Shown here in pieces: positions 11,969-22,642 of a stretch of 64,000 nucleotides of DNA. Positions within the stretch are counted from its first letter, which is position 1; every line of letters begins with the position of its first letter. The position numbers and the translations under genes were made by a program. The notes beneath the pieces are model-generated. The model was not told where the DNA came from and ran no database searches. It saw only the letters and a program-made list of their open reading frames with translations. This DNA is from Margaritispora aquatica (taxonomy: Eukaryota > Ascomycota > Leotiomycetes > Helotiales > Discinellaceae): positions 310,001-374,000 of the forward strand of contig VJWN01000027.1 in NCBI GenBank assembly GCA_007644065.1, read 5' to 3'.

Positions 11969-13645
11969 ATGGCCTCAACCACACGATACGAACCCGTTCC
12001 TCGCAGATCCTCCGACTCCCTCCCCCTCTCGTACGACGGTAGCAGCGACGAATTCAAAGACAAGCCCATTGTCCGCTTAAGACGTCTCCCCACCCTCCTT
12101 CGCAAGACTCGTCGCTGTCTCGCTCGCGTCTGCAAACCCCTCTACATTGCGCTATTTGTCCTGCTGCTGCTATCGTGGCAGATTCTCTTCAATGCGCCCT
12201 ACGCTGCGTCGCGGGCACCGAAATATGAGGTCAATCCCAAGGAGACGGTGTTCATCGCCGCCAATATCATTGATGCGGATCTAATCACAGGGGCATGGGG
12301 CAGGAGCTTGCTGGAGCTGGTCGAGAGCATCGGGAGGGAGAGAGTGTTTGTCAGTATCTACGGAGGACCGACGGATGCGCTGCGCCACTTGGAGAGCATG
12401 CTCGAATGCGACTCCAAGATCGTCAGCGAGGAGGAGTCGCCGCTGAGTCTGGACAAGATCCCACGCACGAGCCTACCGACCGGCGAGAAGAGAGTGAAGC
12501 GCATTGCCTTTCTCGCGGAGGTGCGGAATAAGGCCCTGGAGCCGCTCCTGAATGATAAGAAGGGACGGAAATGGGACAAGGTGCTTTTCCTGAACGATGT
12601 GTATTTTGAGGCCGAGGGCGCGAGGAGGCTGTTGTGGGGCACGAATGTGGATGCCGAGGGGAAATCGACATACAAGGCGACGTGTGCGGCGGATTTTGTG
12701 ACGACCTGGAAATACTACGATACGTTTGCTACGAGGGACGCCGAGGGCTACAGTCTGGGAATACCGATTTTCCCGTGGTTTAGCAACGAGGGCGAGGCGG
12801 CGAGCAGGAGTGATGTCCTGGCGGGGAAGGATGCGATCCGCGTGAAGAGCTGCTGGGGCGGCATGGTTGCGTTTGATGGTCGGTATTTCCACAACTCGAC
12901 CCCAGGAGCATGGGGCAGTATTTCGGCGGGCAAGCATGGCGATGCGGATAATTCCAAGATCGGAACGGCAGTTGGCATTGCGAAGTTACCGCTGAAGTTC
13001 AGGAGCGAGCCAGAACCATTCTGGGATTCAAGCGAATGCTGTCTCATTCACGCAGATATCATGTCCCTACCGCCATTCCCCGTGAGCAGCAAAAGGGAAA
13101 CGTCAGATGAAGCAGGCATGCGCAGCCAGAAGCAGGTCGATCCATTTGACACGGGCATCTACATGAACCCGTTTGTGCGCGTCGCCTACGATGCAAGCAC
13201 ATTCAAGCACATCTGGATCGTGCAGCGCTTCGAGCGGCTCTTCACCATCCCCCAGCGCATCATCAACGCCGCGGCCGGAATGCCACGCTTCAACTACCGC
13301 CGCATCGAGGAGGAAGGACAGGTCATCCCGGACAAGCTGTGGATTTCCGTGCACTCTGATCTCAGCGAGGCGGAAGCCATTGCCGAGGCCAACGACCCGA
13401 GTCTACACAAGGAAGAGCACAACAAGGAAGCCATCAAGATGATGACGAGGAGAGCAAAGCTGGGCAAGGCCGAGAGTCGCGAGTGGTGGGCGGGGCAGGG
13501 ATATTATACCAATTATAATCGCACGGTGGGGAGGGGTGGGTATTGTGGTGTGCGGCAGCTCCTGGTGGTGAAGGAGGGCGTCCTGAAGAAGGGAGAGGGC
13601 AATTGGGATAATTTGGTCGGGGCCGTACCGCCTATTGATGTTTGA
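11969..13645 (+). CDS. CAP59/CMT1-type alpha-1,3-mannosyltransferase (GT69)
   Basis: Intronless gene for 558 residues. I chose the ATG at 11969 (context AAGATGG). Residues 1-55 are a basic cytoplasmic tail, about 58-76 a single membrane anchor (PLYIALFVLLLLSWQILF), and the rest a lumenal catalytic domain, so this is a type II Golgi-like enzyme. Family landmarks of the cryptococcal mannosyltransferase 1/CAP59 group are clear: FIAANIIDADLITGAWG, ERVFVSIYGGPT, FLAEVRNKALEPL, KVLFLNDVYF (near 205-214; the acidic residue is probably involved in nucleotide-sugar or metal binding), CAADFV and SCWGGMVAFDGRYF. In Cryptococcus, members act in alpha-1,3-mannan and capsule synthesis. In moulds the acceptor is mostly unknown, so a role in wall or glycolipid mannosylation is inferred. 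The gene stands alone with long flanks. Confidence 0.9.
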   Translation: MASTTRYEPVPRRSSDSLPLSYDGSSDEFKDKPIVRLRRLPTLLRKTRRCLARVCKPLYIALFVLLLLSWQILFNAPYAASRAPKYEVNPKETVFIAANIIDADLITGAWGRSLLELVESIGRERVFVSIYGGPTDALRHLESMLECDSKIVSEEESPLSLDKIPRTSLPTGEKRVKRIAFLAEVRNKALEPLLNDKKGRKWDKVLFLNDVYFEAEGARRLLWGTNVDAEGKSTYKATCAADFVTTWKYYDTFATRDAEGYSLGIPIFPWFSNEGEAASRSDVLAGKDAIRVKSCWGGMVAFDGRYFHNSTPGAWGSISAGKHGDADNSKIGTAVGIAKLPLKFRSEPEPFWDSSECCLIHADIMSLPPFPVSSKRETSDEAGMRSQKQVDPFDTGIYMNPFVRVAYDASTFKHIWIVQRFERLFTIPQRIINAAAGMPRFNYRRIEEEGQVIPDKLWISVHSDLSEAEAIAEANDPSLHKEEHNKEAIKMMTRRAKLGKAESREWWAGQGYYTNYNRTVGRGGYCGVRQLLVVKEGVLKKGEGNWDNLVGAVPPIDV

Positions 13646-14102
13646 TTATGACCTACCTAGGTGCCTTATTTTTGGAACTACTTCTGCTACTGCGTTACGT
13701 CCCTAGAAGGAGTGCGGGTGGGTGAACGGGCGAATGGGCAAGCAGGCAGGCAGATGCGCAATTTTAGTGCGAAGTGAGCATTGCAAGGCGTTATGTTCAC
13801 CATATCAGAACAGGAAGCACACATGGGGTGGGAGTTTGAGGTGTTGGTTAGGTAGTCTACCTAGGCTTAGGTTAAGGTACCTTATTTAGGACACCAGCGT
13901 AATTGTATGGTACTTGAGCGATGAATCTCGAGATGAGCTGAGATGGCATTCATTGCTAGCTATTTTATTATTTTTTTGCTCGCCTTATTCTTCTTCTTTC
14001 TTGCCTTCTTAACGTAGATGATTAGTCGATTGATCTGGTTGAATGAAGAAATAGATGAATAAATAAAACTAGATTTCTTGATTTCTTGATTTCTTGCTTG
14101 AG

Positions 14103-14207
<105 letters not shown>

Positions 14208-14400
14208 CGAAATAACTTATTCATGATATTTGATCCGTCCACGTATTGAACATGTTTGGAAATTTAGGAATGTAAAATAGTATTATGAGTTCCAGGTATA
14301 TATAGACTGAGATGAACCTGCGAGATACCTTACTTTTATATTCGTGTCGGCTTTTGCAATTGTTCATAGCCATTATTGTTTCGCTGGATAAGGTAACTCT

Positions 14401-14433
14401 TGCTCTTCTCTTGCTCTTCTCTTGCTCTTCTCT
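14401..14433. repeat. 11-bp tandem repeat, 3 copies (TGCTCTTCTCT)
   Basis: Three perfect units in the 5' flank of the HET gene, about 290 bp before its ATG. Confidence 0.95.
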
Positions 14434-14446
14434 CTCACCGAATCCG

Positions 14447-14475
14447 TATCCAAATCCAAATCCAAATCCAAATCC
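14447..14475. repeat. 6-bp tandem repeat (CAAATC)n
   Basis: Four CAAATC units plus partial flanks, just after the 11-bp repeat in the HET 5' flank. Confidence 0.92.
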
Positions 14476-14719
14476 TTCACGTTGTAGATCATAGCTCTTA
14501 TTGGTTCGTATACCGAAAGAGCCCTACCAACTTCTTTGGGCTCAGCCTCACTCATTCCCCTTGTATGCATCCACTCCTACTACCTACCATTTATCCCCAT
14601 CTATCAACCTCGACCTCATCCCCATCTGTCCATCGAGGCAGTGTATTCGAACATTATGTCTGAATTCCATCCTCATTCTCATCCTCATCCTCGATTCCTT
14701 TCAAAACCTGTCGTGCAAC

Positions 14720-17700
14720 ATGTCGCTCACATCTACCCGCCCTAATGCCGGTGCCGATACCGATATCGATGCCGATGTCCCACCAAATCCTACACACTCG
14801 GCTGAGACTACACACGCACAGGAATCTACACTACTAGATTCAGCACCGCTATACGTATACACGCCTCTTCCGCACAATACCTCCTCCTTTCGCCTCGTGC
14901 ATATCTTACCTGGATCATGGTCTTCCATCATAAGATGCGAGTTACATGTCGTTTCTCTCGACCCTGCACTTGGCGACCAATCTATAAGTGCAGACACATC
15001 CACATCCACATACAACGACGCAATCACATCATCAAACCCATTCCCCCAAGAATGTCCGCCCTACCGCACCCTCTCCTACGTCTGGGGCGATCCAAACATC
15101 ACGCGCCCCATCCTCGTCGACGGGTGCCGCTTCGAAGTAACGCTCAACCTCTGGTCCGCGCTCCGTCGCCTGAGAGGCACGGAAATGAAGCGCATGTGGA
15201 TTGATGCGCTGTGTATCAACCAACGCGACAATGAAGAGCGTACCTCCCAGGTCATGGGAATGGGCAGGACGTACATGGGATGCGAGGAGGTGGTGATTTG
15301 GCTTGGCGAAGGGGATGAGCTAGATGATGGTGCTGGCGGGTCGCCTCCCCAAGAAGACGAACGAACAGTCGAAGCTGGCACGGCGCTGTTCGAGGAGAAT
15401 CGCGAGCGGGGTCTGTATCCGATTCTGGCAACGCGCGAAACCCCGCCTGCTGATCGTGCGCACACGGCTGTGGGGAATGCATTTGCGATGCTGCATATTC
15501 TTGCTCAGAGGAAACATTTCAAGGAGTATGACTTGTTTACTGAACATCAGGGCGGCAAGAGGGATTTGGCGAGGCGCTATAGGCAGAGCTTGAAGGCGCT
15601 GGATGGCATTATGAAGAGGCCGTATTGGAATCGCATTTGGGTTGTTCAGGAGGGCATTTTGCCTGCCAAGGCCGTGGTGGTGTGTGGGAGTATCATGGTA
15701 TCGTGGGAATTGTTCGTTGATGCTGGGTATGGGTATAATGTAAGTTTGTTTTCTTTCATTCATTTTTATGGCAGCTTCTTGTCAGCTTGCATTTCTCATG
15801 TTTGAGAATGAACATGTTACAGACGCACTTCCACAACCTTCGTAATTTTCGAAATATCACTAACTCTAACCTCGCACAGTCACACTCAATAGCCTGCTGC
15901 CAAATGCAATGGGCCAACCTCAAACACCGCACCGTTTTCGTCGACTTCTCCTTCATCATTCGTATCGTGGATCTCGCGCGCTCGCGGCGCCGGGCCAATC
16001 ATAAGGTCACGCTGCACTGGCTGCTGAGGCAGTATTTCGACCGCGAAGCCACGGATCCACGAGACAAAGCGTATGGTTTGCTCGGCTTGGTGAATGATTG
16101 GGGCACGCAGGAGCCGTTGGTCCCAGACTATAACATCAGTACCAGAGTCCTGTTTGAGAGGCTTACGATGCGCATTATTTCCGAAACGAGCGGCTTGGAA
16201 ATTCTATTGGGGAGGAGTTTACATGGTAAGGGGAAGGGGAGAGTGAAGGCTGGGAAGGGGATTGGAGGTGGAGAGAAAGAGGAAGAGGAAGAAATGCCTA
16301 GTTGGGTCGCGAATTGGGGACTTACACCTGATGCGAGAGAGTGGGATTGGGAACAAGGTCCTGGGACCATGTACGACTACTATTCCGCCTCAGACTCCCG
16401 CCCCGTCGTCGCGGAATACGTGCCACGTTTCCTGGGTACCAACAGCAGCAGCACCTCACTCCTCCGCCTCCGCGGCGTCAAAGTCGATCGCGTAGCAGCA
16501 ACCGGAACCATAATGACGGTCATCGACCAAACGATTCTTTTCGAGTCTTTAGCAACCGTGTTGGATCTCTTTGAGCGTGCTATGTCCTTGCGACTAGTCA
16601 CGCAAAGTCGAGATCGGAGCCACGACAAACTTCAGCCCCAGGACCAGAACAAGCGCTCCAGTATACCCACACTCATCCTCCCACCTGCAGCAGCAAAATA
16701 CACGCCCTCATCAACATACCTCCCCACTTCCAACCGCGCCCCACAATCCCTAGACGAAGCCTACTACCTCACCCTCCGGGGCTCCATAACCTACCGCCCG
16801 GAGTCCTCCCCACGATACGCCCGCACCAAGCCCTCCCTCCCCGCCACCTCGCCGCACCACAACACCTCGCATCCCGACAACGAGGAGAGACGCGGCTACG
16901 AGCTCTGGGCCAGGGGCTTCTTGCATTCAGATGTGGGCGAGGAGGGCGATCGCGAGGCGTTTAGGGTGTTTTGGAAAAGCACCGTCGAGGCTGTGAGGGA
17001 GAGGGGCTTCTTCGTCACCGAGAAGGGATACCTTGGGTTAGGGCCTAGGGGCATGAGGGAGGGTGATGTGGTGGTTGTTTGTGAAGGGGGGAAGGTCCCG
17101 TTTTTGGTTAGGGAGGAGAGACGTGCGGATGGGGATGGAGATGAAGATGAGGATGGGATTGATAGTGAGGGTGAAAATCTAGGTTTGTGGGATGAGGATG
17201 GTGATGGTGACGGTGATGGGCGAAGTGATGATGCGACCAAATCCTCGCTACCCCTATCCACGTCAAGAACAACCAACTCCAACTCCGTCCCAGCACCGCC
17301 TCGTTCAAGGATGTCCGGTCTAATCCTACCAACGAAGCAACATGCGAATTCAGAGATTAAGACTTCAAACTCCACCTCGCGCACTCGACGGCTGTTTGAG
17401 AAAATGAGGTCGAAATTGCATATTCGATCGCATTCGCACACGCATTCGCACTCGGGAGATTCGCCTCCTGCTGTTACTACCTCGCAGCTTACAGTGCCAC
17501 AACCGCAGTCGCGGTCTTTGGATAGCTCGAGGAAATCATCTTCGATGCTTGATGCAGACTCACAAGCACAATCACGGCAGGATGTAGCCACAAGTGTGGG
17601 CAAGAACACGAGCACAGACACAAACACAGATATGGCCACGCCAATCGCAAGCTTGGGGCTAGAAAGCACGGCGATGTCGGCTGTGGGCTTGGTTCAGGAT

Positions 17701-18246
17701 AGCGATGGAGATAGGAATGCAAAGCAACTAGCCCAACGACCGTCAAGCTCACTACAACCACCTACCCAATCCGAATCAGATTCCGAAGTACCAAACCCAA
17801 AATCAAATCCAAGCCGGAAATCGAAATCAACACCAACAACAACACCAACACCAAATCCGACTCCGAATCTGAATCTGAATCCCAATCCAAAACCAAGGCG
17901 AAAACAAAAACCAAAACCAGAGCGAAAACAAATCTACAAACTCATCGGCGACGCCTACGTCCACGGCATCATGGACGGGGAGGTCTACGATGCTGATTTG
18001 GGATTACCTGGTATTGAGTATGTAACCAGTGGAAGTGCGGATGCGGATGCGGATGTGGGTGCGAGTGTGGGTGTGGGTGTGGGTACAGGTGCGAAGGCGG
18101 AAAAGAAGAGGGGAAGAAGGATGTTTAGAGATAGGGATAGAGATGGGGAGGGGGAGGCTGAGAGGGAGAGGGAGAGACGGAGGAACAGAGAGAGGGAGAG
18201 AGAGAGGAATAGAGAGGCTGTGGTGCGGGATATTTGGCTGTGTTGA
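14720..18246 (+). CDS. HET-domain (heterokaryon incompatibility) protein with disordered insertion
   Basis: HET proteins take part in allorecognition and self/non-self cell death in moulds. I use the ATG at 14720; the frame is open further upstream without another ATG. Exon 1 is 14720-15739. The 3' splice site is uncertain: 15822 and 15879 both end in AG, both keep frame, and the second follows a CACTAAC branch-like site. The product is 1147 or 1128 residues. HET motifs begin near residue 114: YRTLSYVWGD, MWIDALCINQRDNEER, EEVVIWLGEG, RIWVVQEG, then DPRDKAYGLLGLV in exon 2. The C-terminal element YKLIGDAYVHGIMDGE, usually close after PFLVR, is separated from it by about 270 low-complexity residues (Asp/Gly, Ser/Thr, Pro/Asn runs). 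The end is an Arg/Glu-rich tail. Several simple repeats flank the gene. Confidence 0.85.
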
Positions 18247-18262
18247 TTAATATGCTGGTGTG

Positions 18263-18294
18263 TTGATATATTGATATATTGATATATTGATATA
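18263..18294. repeat. 8-bp tandem repeat TTGATATA, 4 copies
   Basis: Four perfect consecutive units that begin 17 bp after the HET stop codon, so they probably lie in its 3' UTR. Confidence 0.95.
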
Positions 18295-18920
18295 TAGCGA
18301 TGCAGATAGGCAGGTTACGATAAAGGCTTAACTTAACGTAACACATTTCAGCGCCTTGCATTATCCTACATCATGCTATACTATAGTAAAGGCTTGGTTG
18401 TTCATACCGCGTATCTAGAATGAGGATAGATAAGATGTATTTAGCATTTCTTTACTAGGTAACTCCTTACCTACTTAGCTACCTTCCTTCCTCCCTACCT
18501 ACCTTAATTACCTTCCTTACCCATCTCTATATCCTGTTGTGCTGAAAGTTTTTTTTTTTGAAAGCAAGATGGATGATGATTTTAATCCCCTACATTGTAT
18601 TGTAAGATTACAATCATATCAATCCCGATTCATTTTTTCAGTCTTTCAGTCTTTCATCTTTACCGAAAGACGGCCGGATCGAAAGTGCACATAGCGATAG
18701 CTATAGTTACAGCTATGCCTACCCTATGTCCATGGTTAGATACGACTAATATTCCCTGCTTCCTTCGGAGGAGGTAGACAGGCGTGTTGGATTAGTCATG
18801 GGTACATAGCATGCAGGTTTTCGACGTTTTCCCGAGGGAATGTAGAATATTCGGGGTGTGACGGATCGACGAGACGAGTCGAACGTCAGAAGGATGACGC
18901 ATAATGGGTATATGAACGAC

Positions 18921-18965
18921 GATGACGATGGCGATGGCGATGGCGATGGCGATGGCGATGGAGAT
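18921..18965. repeat. 6-bp tandem repeat (GATGGC)n
   Basis: About seven GATGGC-type units, the outer ones imperfect, in noncoding DNA between the HET and CLC genes. Confidence 0.93.
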
Positions 18966-19532
18966 TGTAAGAAGAAATTGACGGTTGTAAAGATGATATC
19001 GTCTCCAATGGTGGCTTTTTGCTTTTAAAGAGCGCGGAATCCCAAGTTGGCTAAAGTGTCGACTTCTGGAATGTGCTCTTAGCAACTTCCATTGTATTGT
19101 ACTTCGCAAGGTCATTGACGATTCGTCTCTCGTCTGCCTTGGTGGGTGATTGATAGCAGTAGATGAGACTGCTTCCAAAACTGCTGTTCAAGTGATCAGT
19201 ATTCTGGCCGAATGTACAGCACCCTTTGCGATGCTGAATAGTTCAGCTTGTGACTTTCAATATCGAACTGCAGGCTGGGCAACCACCTCAAACATTCACG
19301 CCCGCCTTCTTCTATATAGCGATTCTTTGCTGTCTCTGGATCGACGGCACTGGTGTCTGTAATCTCGAACTGTCAGTGGTTGAGAAGTTCGTTCTCTGCT
19401 TTTAGCCATGGCCTGCTCACTCAAGATGTTCTTCGTAAGTGAACCTCTTTTGGAGGCCAGTAAGAGAACAAGAGGAAGAGGATAAGGTATGCTGAAATGC
19501 TATCGGAAAGGTTCGTAATTCTATCTATAATA

Positions 19533-22451
19533 TCATAATCTCCGCGTATGACCACCAGGACTAATCGGCGTCTGCTCATCTCCATCCGCATCACCTGCTA
19601 ACAAACCTCTTGCTTCGCCTTCCCCCTCTTCTCTCGTCAGCCCCGTGCCTCCAGTCATTCCATCTGCATGACTCGTCTTCCTCGTCTCCTCGGCGCCGTT
19701 CAAGATATACCATACATCCTTCTTCGTCAACAAGCCTTGCAAGACTCCTCTATCGCTAAAAAGCACATATCGAAGACCAAGTTTCTGAAAGTAGTTTGCG
19801 GTCAAGAGGAGATTGGATCGCGAGGGGAGAGTGAGTGGTGTTTGGTCCATCCATGGTCGCAGATCTAGCGTGGTTTGCGGATCCGCCATAGGCTGGTGCG
19901 AGAAGAACGCTTCGGTCTCCAAGGGGAGCGAGCGTGGCTGTTGAGTTGAGGTGTGGAGATTGTAGGCCAGCTCTGCACGAGAGATATAACCGAGTAAAAT
20001 TGCTTCTCTAGGGTCTGAGATGACAGGAAATCCACGATGATGGTGAGTGGAAAGTATGTTTTTGAGGGATTCGATGGTGTGGCCCGTCGCTGTAAGCACG
20101 ACCAGGTCTTCGATTTTGGTCATGATTTGACTGACTGGTATGTCCGGAATGACGGTTTCCTCGCTGTTGTCGAGATACGGGTATTCATTAAAATGAATCC
20201 AGGTCTCATAAATGCCACGTTTACCAAATGCATCGCCCACCCATTTACTGACCATGACAGCAATCATAATAGGAAGAACATATGTCAACGCTCCAGTTAG
20301 TTCAAACATGATAACAACAATTGAGACTGTCATACGAGTGACGCCACCTAATGCTGCTGCTGCGCCAATAATAGCATACGTTCCTGGTGTTACACAGGGT
20401 AAGTCTGGCTCGCATGTTGCAAAGATGAAGAATGTAGGGTGGTTGTGGACCCAAATTTCCATGACAATCCCGACAGCTCGACCAAATAATGCACCTATTG
20501 CCATTGATGGAAGAATGATTCCAGCTGGTATTTGGAGGCCAAAGGTGATAGATGCAAGGAAGAATCCAAGAACAGCTGCAAATAATAGCAGGAAGATGGT
20601 TCCGACGGTTGCTGAGCCTGTTTTGCAAAGTCCGAATTGGTCGTCTAGAACTTTAGAGCACTCGGCAAATAGTGAGTAGACGAGCTCGCTTGATTGAGCT
20701 CGCATGTAGAAGTTCGGATAATTGATCAACGCTGTAAGTAACGCCACGATTGTGACTTGTGTGACAGGTCCAGGCAGCCATGAGGCTCCTCTCTTCCAAT
20801 CCGCTACTTTCATATTCATCTTGATGAATAAGCCTCCGTAAATACCCTGCTTTGTGCTTAGCTAATGCTTTCATTCCGAATCATGATACTTACGCCAAAA
20901 ATACCAAGTAGCGCAAAAGGTATCATTTCGAATCCATGCCAGCCAGTGCTATACGTAACTTGATACAAGACAAGCTTACCAGATCGAAATGGATCGAAGG
21001 CTTGCAATGTCACTGCTGCTGTCATAGCGCATACAAAGCTCTGCCACATTGTCTTATCTGGAAAGTAATAAGACAGTTGCTGAAGCTGGTTAGTGGATAG
21101 GCACTATGAACAAGAGTCACTACTTACTTCCAAGCTGAACAGGACACCGCCAATAGGGGATCCAAATGCAACAGATATTCCGGCAGCTGCAGCAGCTGAC
21201 AAAACCTCGCGTTTTCGAGCTACATTTTGTCAATACGAAGCCATTCTAACAGATTTTAAAACTCACCTTCATTGCCGTCTATGTTGGTGAATAGCTTCAT
21301 GAAAAGATTCGCACAGCAGCAGGCTACATGGACTAGAGGTCCCTCCTTGCCTAACCACATACCAGAAGCAACAGCTAAACACTACAACTGTTAGCTTTGC
21401 TCCAATGCTCAAAAAGGGAAAACTCACCAAACCAAGTGATTTGATGACCAAAGTCCATGTTCCCATAAATTTGCGAATCACAAACCCACCCAATACTGTT
21501 TTTATTTCAGGTATCCCACTGTGTTTCGCGTATAACGCATACTCTTTGACTAACACACTTGCTGTTATGGCGAAGAGAACCTGCCACAAATCAGTCTTTA
21601 GACATTTCAAGAAAGAGCTGAAAGCATACTGAGGTGAGGATGAAAAAGAAGTACTCTATGAACCATTTTCCACCCGAAGAAGTTACATGCAATGCCATGC
21701 TCCAAGGTACCCAATCCCCACACTCTGCCCACGTATCGTATCCATAACAGCAAAAGTATTTGTTGAGATAGAAACGTCCCCCGTCTTCAGATCCTGCGCA
21801 ATATCCTGTCTTCAAGTCTCCCAACCAATCACTAACTACATCAATCCCAGCAGCACAGAGACCAGCCGCAAGACCCGTCAAAATCAAAACGACCCAGACC
21901 TGACTTGCGTCCCAGAATTGTTGTGCATATCCGAACAATCCAGTTGCACTTGAGTACAGTACTCGCAGACGCTGCCGCTCTTTGGTATATTCGAAGATCC
22001 AGTCGATAGCTGTCATATCCTCATATCCAACTCTCCGACCTGGCCCTTCGGCATACCAGTCCAATGGCTCTCCATCTTTTGAATTGCCAATATTGGAGCT
22101 TCTGTTGCTTCCCAAAATATTTAAATTGTGTAGCCGACCTGAGGTTGGAGTTGGAATTGGAGTTCCTCCTCGAGGTGAAGGAGTTGGTGCCCTTAAAGTT
22201 GACGCGCCTGTTATGGCAGATAGAAAGCTCGGTTTTACTACCTTCTGTTTCCTTTTGAATGAAAGTACATCTCCTCCTTCACCATCTAATGGGTCTTCCG
22301 AAAGTAAGTGGTGGTCTCTCGAATAGCTTGCGACTGGATCGTCATTTTCGCTATCGCTATCAACCGTTGCATTCCTCGGGTGATTTCGACTTGAAGACGA
22401 GGAGCTGGCTTGATCTACAGGAGGGAAATAGCCAGATGATGAGCTTGTCAT
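19533..22451 (-). CDS. CLC-family chloride transporter/channel with CBS domains (GEF1-like)
   Basis: Voltage-gated chloride channel/antiporter family, likely in an endomembrane such as Golgi or vacuole. Six exons (22451-21630, 21580-21428, 21381-21267, 21219-21128, 21079-20894, 20846-19533) give 893 residues; all five introns are 46-49 nt. A Ser-rich cytosolic N-terminus is followed by the helical core. Selectivity and gate motifs are visible: GSGIPE is represented by [10 protein letters not shown], and [10 protein letters not shown] carries the gating Glu at about 338. The element equivalent to the proton-glutamate site reads GVLFSLEQLSYYF, with Gln (about 395) where antiporters usually have a second Glu; this Gln is the first codon of exon 5. 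Two CBS domains follow at about 690-750 ([13 protein letters not shown]...) and 800-845 ([10 protein letters not shown]...LLTKKDVW). The tail is acidic and Gly-rich. Confidence 0.92.
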
Positions 22452-22642
22452 ATTGATACATCAGTGTCGAGAAGATGTAGTTCATGTTGTTGACTTGTGA
22501 CCGAGGCTGAAGTTGCAGCCTTGCAAACCTCAGGCACCTGAATCATGAATATCTAGCCAATATTTTCGACATCTACGATCTTTTTTCAAGTTCATTACAG
22601 CCCCTTCAACGTTATTGTTTGCAATTCAGCGAAACGATTAAG
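22452..22642. promoter_or_regulatory. Bidirectional promoter between CLC and neurochondrin-like genes
   Basis: Only 191 bp separate the two divergent start codons, so the promoters and both 5' UTRs must overlap or abut. I see no clear TATA box. Shared regulation is possible but not shown. Confidence 0.65.

Larger units (their letters stand above)
18247..19532. other. Intergenic, no gene seen
   Basis: Region between the HET and CLC 3' ends. It holds two tandem repeats (listed) and CTACCTACC-type simple sequence near 18470-18530. No credible coding sequence. Confidence 0.6.

Noticed and set aside
16896..17669. 257-residue open frame on the minus strand
   Set aside because: It is antisense to the repeat-rich part of the HET gene; its Ser/Pro and Cys-rich content mirrors the triplet repeats on the other strand.
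18840..18900. GTTCGACTC on the minus strand as a tRNA T-loop
   Set aside because: The T stem is imperfect and no acceptor or D arm is found upstream.
20212..20679. 155-residue open frame on the plus strand
   Set aside because: Antisense shadow of the CLC membrane core.
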